The notes below the pieces were generated by a model. The model was not told where the DNA came from. It searched no databases and worked only from the letters and a program-made list of their open reading frames with translations. A DNA stretch of 26,747 nucleotides from JAGXLC01 sp964472385. GTDB taxonomy: Bacteria; Bacteroidota; Bacteroidia; Bacteroidales; UBA12077. The stretch is from the NCBI GenBank assembly GCA_964472385.1, contig CAYYLT010000006.1, positions 1-26,747 of the forward strand, written 5' to 3'. This document shows positions 8,701-20,700 of this stretch, piece after piece (the stretch's first letter is position 1; each line of letters opens with the position of its first letter). The translations under genes were made by a program, and so were the position numbers.

Positions 8701-11700
8701 ACAAAGCTTTGATATACTCCGCATATGGCTCCGGAATTGAAGATCGCGACAGTGGAAATGTCATTTCCGGAAACCATTTTCAGGGAGGAAGCCAGGCCAT
8801 TTACTGGCAAGGCTACAGCAGCAGTCCGGATACCTGGGAGTCAGGAAACCGTTTCAGCAACAATCATTTCAGCAATCAATTTCAAAAAGCACTATACCTG
8901 GTTTATCAGAAAAAACCCGTGGTTTCCAATAATCATATCGAAACCACCTCCGGTCATCATGATTTTTTTGGCATCCATTTGAGCCATGTCTACAGCAATT
9001 CAACAATAACCCAAAATTCCATCTACCTTGAAAACAGTGGATATGGTATGTATTTCGACGATACCGATGGAGAGGCTGACTACAATGCACTGATATCCAA
9101 TAATTTCATTTCAGTTGGTGGCAGTGAACCATCCTACGGGTTATATTTCTACTCATCCCGTCACTATAAGGTGCTGTATAACAATATCCTTTTAAGGACT
9201 ACAGAGGTAAACAGCAGCAGCGGCATATATCAAAGATATGGAGCAGGCGTTGAATATGTAAATAACATATCGGCCAACATGGGTGGAGGTTACACATTTC
9301 ATTTTGATGATCTGAGCGATATCAACCGGTCCGATCACAACAACTGGTATACAACAGGCAGCATACTGGGGCGTTATGAAGGGACGGATGTGTCCGGTCT
9401 GGATCAATGGATTAGCGAAACAGCTTTAGACAGCAATTCATATATGCTGGACCCCCTGTATTTTTCTGACCAGGATCTGCATATCAAGGAATTTGCATTA
9501 TTTGACGGGGGAATCGCCATTCCGGAAGTGGATGAAGATTTCGACGGCCAAATACGGAATACCGCTACCCCAACCATCGGAGCCGACGAAGTGACACCCC
9601 CGGCCACTGATGCAGGCATCGCTGAGCTGGTCAGCCCTGTGGTTCCTTTCAAACATGGCAGCCAGCCGTTATCCGTTATGCTGCGGAATTATGGCACCGA
9701 CCCGCTTACCTCTGCCAATATCATTTATTCCATCAACGGAACGCAATCTACCTATGCCTGGAGCGGCAGCCTTCCCTCTGGAGATACCACCTTTGTAGAA
9801 CTGGGCAATCAGTCTTTCGACCTGGGAAAAAAGTACAATATTGTCGTATGGAGTGAGAATCCCAATGGAAGTGCAGATCCGCTGAATTCCAATGATACCA
9901 TCCGTATGCCGGATACTTATCCGGGGTTTTCAGGAACATACACCATTGGCGGTACTGCACCGGATTTTGTTGACTTCACCGCTGCTGTAACCGTGCTTAA
10001 TCAGGGTGGTGCCATTGATTCAGCCGTTTTTGAAGTTCGACCGGGAACTTATAATGAACAACTGTCCATCAAGGAATTTCCCGGAGTACATTGCAACGTT
10101 CCGGTTATTTTCCGCTCCGAGTCCATGGATACCTCAGATGTTCACCTGGTCTACTCTGCCAGTGCAGATTCCAATTATACCCTGCAGCTAAAAGGAGCCA
10201 AAGGTATTGTATTTGAATCCATGACCATCAAAGCGCTTCACAAGGATTACAGCCGGATAATTGATATCCGTCAAAACGCATCTTGCAATATATTGACAAA
10301 TAACCGGCTGCTGGGTGCAACGACTTCCGGTAGCTATGACCGGCAGGCCATAATCTATTCACCTGGCGGTTCTTCATCAAAAGACAATGATTCCCTGAAT
10401 CATTTCATCAATAATACCATAGAAAATGGCACTTTCGGTATGCATTACCGGGGATATTCCGATGGTTCGGAAGCGCTTGAATCAGGTACGGTCATCCGGA
10501 ATAACCAATTTATCAATCAGGCATACCAGGGCCTGCGAATAGAAAACCAAACAAACATTGAAATTACCGGCAACCGTTTTGAAACCGATTCCATTCGAAC
10601 GGATTATACCGCCATTGATGCGGATGATTTGAATTTCGGAGCCCGTATAAATGAGAATGACATTTATGTGCCTGCCGGCAGCTATGGCATACAACTGTAT
10701 TCTTCCAGTGCCAGCGCATCCGATCCAACCTGGATCGCGAACAATTTCATTACAGTAGGGGGCGATGATTATTCTTATGCGCTCTATTGCCGTTATTCAG
10801 AACATGTCAATGTGTTCTTCAACAACATCCTGATGACTCCTACTACTGGCTCCAACAGTTATGGCTTGTATTTTTATTCCGGAAATTCTTTGAAATTGCT
10901 TAACAACAACATTATCAATGAAGGTCAGGGATATGTAGTATACACCTCAAGTACTTATGCGCTGACGCAATCCGATCACAACAATTTTCTCACCAACGGA
11001 AATTATCTGGTTTACTGGTCGGGCAATCAGCCAACGCTGGCCGACTGGCAAAATGCCAGTACAATGGATCAAAACTCATATGCTGTTGATCCTTTGTACA
11101 CAAATTTAGATGATCTGCATACCAATAGTGCGCTGATCAACAATCAGGGAAAACAGATCAACGATATCACAACAGATATTGACGGAGACACCCGGCAGAG
11201 CCCGCCGGATATTGGAGCTGATGAATATACACCTACCGGAGAAAATGGCGTACTGGCTGCTCTTGAATATCCCGAACCACCCTTTCAACCCGGCAGCTAT
11301 GATATTAAAGCAATTATTTCAAACAGCAGCGCACAAGCGCTCAAACAACTGACCATCGACTGGCAGATCAATGGTACAGACCAATCTGCCTATTACTGGA
11401 GCGATTCCCTGAACACCAATGAAAAGGACACCATCCTGCTGGGCAGCCATGACTTCCAATACGGAACGGGTTATTCCATTAAAGCCTGGATCAGTAATCC
11501 CAACGGCAATACCGATATTGATCCGTCGAATGACACAATGGCTATTGAAAGGTTGTATACAGCACTGGAAGGAACCTATACCATAGGGGGCTCCTCACCC
11601 GACTTTGATTCGCTGTATCAAGCCGTGGAGTACCTGGAAAAAGGCGGTGCCTACGACACCATTTGGTTTAAAATTCGCCCCGGTATTTATGAAGAACAGT

Positions 11701-14700
11701 TGTCCATTCATGCTTTCCCCGGAGATACCTGCCAGGTACCGGTCATTTTTGAATCTTCTACCGGCGATTCGGCTGATGTGACCATTGCCTATCAGGGCAC
11801 TTACAACAACAATTACACCATTCAACTTGATGGGGCGCAGGGAGTAGCATTCAGAAACCTGAGCCTTAAAGCGCTTCATTCCAGCTATGGGAGAATAGTG
11901 AGCCTCATCAACGGAGCATCCTGTAACCATTTTGAAGGCAATCATTTTCTGGGCATCCAGACAACCTCTAACAGTACCAACCAGGCCATCATCTATTCCC
12001 CCAATGGCAGCAGCAGCCAGGATCTTGATAATCATAATGTTTTTGCCGGCAATGTTTTCCGTAACGGGAGCTATGGTTTTTATTTGCGGGGTTATAACTC
12101 CTCCCCGGGAAACCGTGAGTCAGGCCTCCGTTTGGAAGGCAATAAGCTGATGGATCAATCCCATATGGGAATAGCACTCCATTACCAGGAAACAGCAACC
12201 ATCCTCGGCAATGAAATAATCAATGGCGCAGATGAGGGCTATAAAGGCATATTTTTCAACTTTGTGTATGGCAATACCCGTATTGAACGGAATTATATCA
12301 ATATCTCCCGGGGCCGCTACGGGATACATTATAACCGGGTTTATGGAAGCGCCGTCCAGCCAGCCATAATTGCCAACAACTTTATCATTATTGAAGGGGA
12401 TGATTATGCCCAAGGCATCGAACTTTCCTCTTCCGATTACATCCAGGCGGTCTTCAACAGCATTTTGATCAACAGTTCGCATGTTGACCGGGGAAGGGCC
12501 TTCTCTATCTACTACAGCGATGATCTGGAAATTTATAACAACATCTTCGCCAATAAAGGCGGAGGATATGCCATTTACAACAATGCCGGCGGCAATTTTG
12601 GAGCCTCCGATTATAACAATCTATATACTACCGGTGAAAACCTGGGTTACTGGAGCAGAAGCGATCAGGCAGATCTGGGTCAGTGGCAGTCTTCATCGGG
12701 AAAGGATCTCAATTCCTTTTCCGTAGACCCCGGCTTTGTTTCCAATTCCAATCTTCATGCCTCCAACATTACGTTGGATGGCAACGCAATAAATGTTCCC
12801 GGAATAACCGAAGATTACGATGGCCAAACCCGAAATCCCTCCGGAGCTGACATCGGTGCCGATGAATTCACTACTTATACGGCCGATGCCGGAGCAATTG
12901 ATCTGATAGAGCCGATATCTCCCTTTGCAGCCGGAGAAAATGAAGTAACCGTAAAATTGTTGAACAACGCCAATGAAAAATTGGATTCTGTGGACATCTA
13001 CTGGAAGGTCAATGACAGCCTTCAAGTTTATCCATGGACGGGCGATCTGGCTCCCGGCAATGACATCAATGTTTCCCTGGGCACATTCAATTTTGTGGCT
13101 GGCAATTCATATACCCTTTCAGCCTGGACCCAACTGCCCAACGGGGAAAACGATCAAAATACGGAAAACGATACCCTCCCCGCAACTGCACTGAATGTTG
13201 GAATCATCGGTGATTATACAATTGGTGGCACAAACGGGGATTATCATTCGTTCAATAAGGCTGTCCAAGCCCTCGTAGAGGGTGGCGTGGTCGGTCCCGT
13301 GAATTTTTCCGTGCACGACAGCACCTATTTTGAACAGGTCTCGATTCCCCCCATCCAGGGTGCAAGCGATAGCAACCGCATAACTTTTGCATCCGCATCC
13401 GGCGACAGTGCCGGAGTGGTGATGACTTTTGCCGCCAGCTCCGGAGATAATTATACCTTACAACTGGATGGAGCCGATTATATCACCTTCCGGGAAATGA
13501 CCCTGAAAGCAACCAACACTTCATACGCACGGGTGATTGATATAAGGAATGAGGCAAGGTACAACCTGTTTGAAAATTTATATATCGAGGGCATCTCCGA
13601 TAACCACTATGGTACAAACCAGACGCTTGTTTTCTCCCCCGCTCAATCTGCCGGAGTTAACAACATATTCCGGAATTCGCAATTCCGCTTCGGAACTTAT
13701 GCATTCCATTATTCAGGCAGTTACAATCAATATGAATCCGGTACGCACATTATCGGCAACCTGTTTACGGATCAAACTGTTAAAGGAATCTATCTGGACC
13801 GGCATCAAGATCTGGTTCTCTCGAAAAATATCATAAAAAGCCATTCAGATAACTATATAGGAGTACATCTTGATCATGCATCAGACCATTACGAAATAAC
13901 AGGCAACCAACTGCACCTGCAAAACAGTGATTATGGCATCTATGTGGATTATTCCGAAGCCGGTTCCGGTAACCGGGGCCTGTTAGCCAATAATGTGATA
14001 TCCATATCCGGGCCGGATCAGGTATATGGCATCTATTTATATGCCTCCAGCCAATTGGATTTGTACTTCAATTCGGTTAATCTATACGGATCGGCAGGTC
14101 AAACCCGGGCGCTGTATATCAATGGGGGAAGCAGCAACCGGCTGATGAATAATATACTGTCCAATCATGCCGGAGGCTATGCATTGTATAATGCCAATGA
14201 CAATGCAGTTTCCGGATCGGACTTTAACAATTACTACACCTCAGGCAATGTGCTGTCCTATTGGGAAGCTGAACGGATCGATCTGGCAGCCCTGCAGAAT
14301 GCAAGCCAGCAGGATCAGAACGCTTTATCCTATAATCCATTGTTCAATTCGGCCACAGATCTGCATACCAATCAGGTTGCCCTGAATGGGAAAGGAGATC
14401 CGGTGACCGGCATCACCCATGATTTTGAAGGGGATCCGAGAGAGGCAACCCCGGATATCGGTGCCGATGAGTTTGACAGCCGCGCCAAAGATATCGGTAT
14501 TACACATATTTTTCCTGCTTCTGCCTGTAATATCGGTTCCTCAGTGCCCCTGCGGGTGACCGTTCAGAATTATGGAAGCCAGGCACAAAGCGGATTTGAG
14601 GTAGCGCTGGTTCTGGGTTCACGGGATACGCTGGTAGAAAATACCGGTACCCTGACGGTGGAGCCCGGAGATAGCGCGGTATATACCTTCAGCCAACGCT

Positions 14701-17700
14701 ATGACTTCAGTAAGGATGATACAACATACCGTGTATCCGCTTATACCCTGCTTCAGGATGATGAATTCAGGCACAATGATACCCTCCCGGCAACAGTCAC
14801 CAACTATCCATCTCCCAACATAAGCCTTACACCAGATATGGCTGTATGTGCCGGGGAAAAAGTCAATCTTTCAGCACGGGGCGGCCAGACCTATCATTGG
14901 AGCAATGGCCAAAGTGGAAGCATTATCCAGGTGCAGCCGGCGGATACAACACTTTACACTGTAACTGTCTCCAATGCAACCGGATGTTCTGCCCAGGACT
15001 CCGTCAGGATCGATGTCCGTCCCCGGCCGGAAAAACCGGAGACCAGCCTGGAAAGCATATCTGATACTGTCTGTTCCGGTATTGCTGTGAAGCTCTCTAC
15101 CCAATATCAAGAGGGCATATCCTGGTACGCCGGTCAGCGGAATCCGGAAAATTATTTAGACACAGGCAAGATCTATCATGCCAGGGAAAGCAATGATCTG
15201 CTGGCAACTTATACCAATGCTTTTGGATGTAGCGCAACCTCAGATCCTTACACAGTAACCGTCCTGCCCAGCCCTTCCATAACCGCTACACCGTCCACAA
15301 GCATTTGTGCAGGGGATACCGTTGAATTGCAGGTTGAAGATGCCTCATCCTATACCTGGTCTACCGGGGACACCGTCTCTTCCATCAAAATGGCCCCTCA
15401 AACAGATACCGTTATCTATGTATCTGCTTCCAATGAGCTGTCATGTGTTTATAACGACAGTGTAACCCTTAACGTATTGCCCAGTACACCCCCCACCATG
15501 GTATCCAATATGCTTCCATCCGACAGCAGCCTGAACCTGGAACAACCGGTAAAGTTTTCCTGGCAACCCGCTGAAAACGCTGTACATTATGATTTCTACC
15601 TGTGGGAATCAACCGATGCCGCACCTTCACAGCCTACAGATAAAGGCCTTGAAAAGATAAGCATACGAAAAGATCAACTGGATCCGCAGGTTTATTACAA
15701 CTGGAGAGTGGATGCAAGGAACTCCTGTTATACAAGTGTCGGAGATACACAATCCTTAACTGTATCAGGCAAACCGGATCTGTATATAACCGATTTCACC
15801 GTGCAGGAAGAAGTGGTCGGAGGCGGAAAGATCAATGTGAGCTGGGAAGTAGCCAACAAAGGCCAGGGTAGTACGGTCAATGCACAATGGAAAGACTATA
15901 TCTGGCTTTCCACTGACGCAGATCTGAGAGCAGGTGACGATCATCAACTGGCCGCTTTCGATAATCAAACATTCCTCAAACCAGGAGATTCCTATAAGCA
16001 AATTAAAGAAATCGAAATCCCCGAAACGATCTCGGGTATTTATTATATTTTTATTACCACAGATAATGATGATGCTTATTGTAAAGGTACTTTTCAGGGT
16101 GATACCTGCGACGGGGAAAGAGGTCATCACCGCAGCAGTATCGATGAGCTGGACGAACAGAATAACTACCGGTACGATACGCTTACGGTGCAACTTCCCC
16201 CGCTGCCTGACCTGGAAGTAACCTCTGTGGGCGTTCCCACCAACGTCTTCTCAGGTGATAAGATCGAGATGATATACGAGGTGAAAAATTTCGGGGATAA
16301 AAATGCCAAAGGACAATTTACAAGAATCTTTAGCAGCATCATGCCAAATTGTGCCGGTAAAACAATGCAAGATTGCATATGCCTGTTTCCATGGGACTTC
16401 TGGAAAGATGCCTTCTATATATCTGAAGAGTCAACCTTTAATCCGCAAACTGCACATAAACTTACAGAACATGAAGTTTTTCTGGGATATATCGGCTCCT
16501 GTCAGGCATGGAATGACAGGCTTGAGATAGACAGCAGTTACCGGCGAAATATAAGCCTGACCATTCCCCATCAATATTCAGGCACTTATTATATCTATGC
16601 CGTCAGCAATTCGCTGGGCGTGAAAGAAGCTTTTGTCAACAACAACATCAAACGAAGTGAACCCATCCAGGTTACCCTTACCCCACCGGCCAACCTGAAG
16701 GTAACCAACATGCAAATTCCTTCTTCCAGCCCGTCGGGAGAACGCATCGACATCCGGTGGATGGTAGAAAACAAAGGCGCCAACCCACCGGTGGAAAACC
16801 AATGGGTAGACCGCATATACCTCTCTGAAACCGATACCCTGGATAGATCATCAGCCATTCTGCTGGGACAGGTTGCGCATTCAGAAGGTTCCTCCCTGGA
16901 CGCTGGTGATATGTATACGGCCTCCCTGGAAGCAGAATTGCCCGTAGCACGCGAAGGATACTACTATGTTTTTTTAGAGACCGATGCCCGGAAAGAGGTG
17001 TTTGAATACGATATGGAAGCGGATAATGTGGCCCGTTCGGCTACACCGATACAGCTCTACATAGGTGATCTGCCCGATCTGGCTGTTACCGGAATGCAAG
17101 CCCCCGATTCTGTGGAAAGAGGAGGTACTTTTGTGATAAGCTGGACGGTAGAAAACAAAGGGAACAAACCCATCACGGAAGACTGGACGGACCATATATA
17201 CTATTCAGCGGATACCAGCTATCAAACAGGTATCCTGCACAAATTGAAAACCAAATCAATAACTGCTTCTCTCAGCCCCGGACAGGCCATTAGCCACCAG
17301 GCAAGGATTGAAGCTCCCACTGGTTTGCCTGATCATATCAACTTTTTCGTGCTAACAGATGGTTCAGATAATCTATATGAAGAAGATGAAAACAACAATG
17401 TGGGATACCATCAAAAATATCAGTCTCCCGGTGAATCCGGTTATGTCAGAACCTATTCTCCTCCGGCACCCGATAGGCAATATGCGGATCTTCGTATAGA
17501 TGATGCGGTGATGCCCAGGGCTATGACCACCGGTTATACCTATGAGGCCGTATGGGAAGCCAGCAATCAGGGTGAAGGAGCCCCTTCATCCGTTAGCTGG
17601 AAGGATGGTTTATACCTTTCTAAAGACTCGACCCTCGATCCCAACGATTTTTACCTGGCCAATCAAGGTCGCAGGGGCGGATTGGAGCCAACAGCTACCT

Positions 17701-20700
17701 ATACCAACAGCGCAAACTTTACCGTACCTCAGGGAATCGACGGAAAATACTATCTGATCCTTAACCTCGATGTTTACCTAAATGTCAAAAATGAAAATGA
17801 CCGGGAAAACCAGCAGCGGATCATACCGGTTAACATAACCCAATCCGCGTCTCCGGACCTGACTGTAGATGCCTTTAATCCCCCATCGGTTATACTGGCA
17901 GGTGAAACGATGAATGTGCGGTTTGCCACAGCAAACCAGGGAGATACCATTGCCATGGCTGATCCGCAATATCGCCCCAAAAGAAACTGGATCAATCAGA
18001 TCTATTTAAGCACCACCAAAGATCTTTCCGGTGAGGAGACCATTAAAATTGGCAGTAAAAGACAGTTTGATCCCATCGATAAAGGATCCGTTTACCTGGA
18101 TAGCATCGAAATCGAAATTCCGGTAACTTACTCAGGAAACTATTATCTGGTCATTGTGGTGGACCAGGGTAATAAGATCTATGAGCAAGGGGGTGAACAT
18201 AACAATTTAATAGCCCGGGCAGTAACTGTGCAAACACCGGATCCTGCTGATCTGATCCTGACGGATATGCATCTGGACCCGCAAGTAACCCTGGGAGATG
18301 AGATGGAAGTGCGATATACGGTGCAAAACACGGGCACCAATCCTGCTCTCGGATCCCTGAAAGATGCAGTATATATTTCACAGAACGATACCTTTGAAAC
18401 CGTATCGGACTACCTGCTTGGAACCAGCCAGCGTTCGGTAAGGATCAATCCTGGAGAATCCCTGTCAGGTTCTGTTACAGATCCTGTGAAAACGCTTGAT
18501 CCGGGTGACTATTACGGCATTGGTAAAACCAATATCCTGAATACCATCAGCGAGACCAACCGCACCAACAATGTCTTCGTCTCAGATGACCGGGTCTCTG
18601 TAAATGTGCAAGAACTGGAGCTGGGAAAAACCGTAAATACTAAGATAAGTAAAAATCAATCCCTTTATTACCAGGTGACGGTAGCGTCAGGAAAAGATCT
18701 TTTGATCAACCTTAACAGCCAGCTCTCGAACAATGGGGTTAACACGGTATACGTCGCCCATAACCGCGTACCTGCACCCGGTGATTACGACGCAAAAAGT
18801 AACGATCCGCGCAGCCTGGATCAGCAGGTGCTTATTCCTTCAACCCGGGCAGGTAGCTACTATATCTTGATTGAAACGACCTACGAGCCCCTGCTCGTTA
18901 ATCAACTGCCTCAGCCGCAGGGAATATCAATCCGTGCAGAATCCCTGCCTTTCACGATGCTCGGCGCATCCCCCGAAAGGGTCGGCCAGGGCATCGTTAC
19001 CACAACCATCAATGGAGCAGGGTTCAGACAAGGCATGGAAGTCTATATGGTTGAAGGCTCAGATACCCTGGCAACAGGCAATGTGCTGAAGCTTAAAACC
19101 AGTATGGAAGCTCTGGTCAGGTGGGAACTCGCTTCAGTGGAACAGGGTACTTTTGATCTTTTGGCGATAAATCCTGATAATGAAGAGGTTATAAAAGATA
19201 ATGCCATCGTCGTGGAAGAAAGTACAGGCTTACGGTTGAATTACGTTCCGCTAACACCCAATGTCGTACGGATCGATAAATCAGGTTATTTCGGGTTTTA
19301 TTTTAAAAATGCCGGAAATGTTGATATCCCGATTACGCAGATCAATATTTCCATGCTGAAGGAAAACAGGCTATTGAAGCTCAACACGGAAGGAAATGTA
19401 AGAACACGCTCTGAATTTGACCCTTATGGACGCATGGGTCATCTTAAAGACTATGTGGAAAACGACCGGTTTAAAATACTGCCCTTAATCAGCAAGGATT
19501 TGCGGGTAGGGGAAGAATTCTCCGTGGTGCTGTTGCTGGAAAATTTTGTTACCAACCCCCACGGAATGAAACTGGATATGGGAACTTTCAGCATCCGGCA
19601 GTTTCTCCAGCAGCAAAAATGCTTGATCGAGGATGCCAGAAGATGGCATATCTTCAACCCGGAACTGGAAGAAGACGCAAAGCATATTGCCCACGACCCT
19701 GTTCGGTTCAGGGATACGATCATGCAGACGTATTTTGACATGGATATCCTGGAGCCCTCTGATACGGCAGGATTCCCATGGGAAAGCATCAAATGCCGCC
19801 CAAGCGTCAATTACATCAATACGGAGAATTTTACCTATAGTCCGGGTGGCTCGCCAGGAACCTCCGATCATCCTTCCATAACTTTAGAACAGGGCGGTGA
19901 CCTACTCTGGGAAATAAACAATACCTCTCGGGCAGCAGGAAAAGATCCGGGCTGGGATCTGCTCAAAGCAAATACGGAGCTGTATATTACATCAACAGCT
20001 ACCGATCCCTTCCGTATAAAGATGGTCTCGCTGAACGAAAGAAACATACCGGGTGATCTGAATGGATGGGATCCCTCTGTACCTCACAGTTGGCCTGTTA
20101 TGGTTGCAGAAGAAGGAATATACGGCTTTGATCAGGATAAATTTAAGCTGGATTATTCGGATTTTGCCAATTATAATGAACTCCACGGAGGCAGTTTTAG
20201 TGTGGTTTTAAACGGTACGGATACCCTGAATGTGCATTATTCACCAGGCAGCGCCGGTGCATCAGGAGGCGGTACTTCCGGAGATGGAGGAGATTCTGGA
20301 GGAGACGGCGATGGCAGTGATAGCGGAGGATCCGGAGATGATGACGGATCCGGTGGCGGTGGCGGATCTGGTGGAGGATCCGGAGATGATGACGGTGGCA
20401 GTGGTGACGATGACAGCGACGGAGATGACGATGGTGGTGATGATGATGGTGATGATGGTAATAACGGGGATGACGACAATGGCGGGGATGACAATGATGG
20501 TAATGACAATAATGGTGATGACAATGATAGCGATGACAATAATGGCGATGACAATGGCGGCGGCGATAATGGTGGCGGCGATGACAATGGCGATGGTTCA
20601 GACGATGGCCCCACTCCACCCAACCCACCCGGGGCTGGTTGTGTGCAAGGAGATGGTGGTGCCCAGGTTACGCCGGAAGAGGCCAAAGACTGTCAGCTGG

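Noticed and set aside
6348..14489. Pectate-lyase or other polysaccharide-lyase activity in the beta-helix modules
   Set aside because: I saw only the structural beta-helix pattern and the DIGADE ending; no conserved catalytic Asp/Arg/Lys arrangement of a lyase family could be identified by eye.
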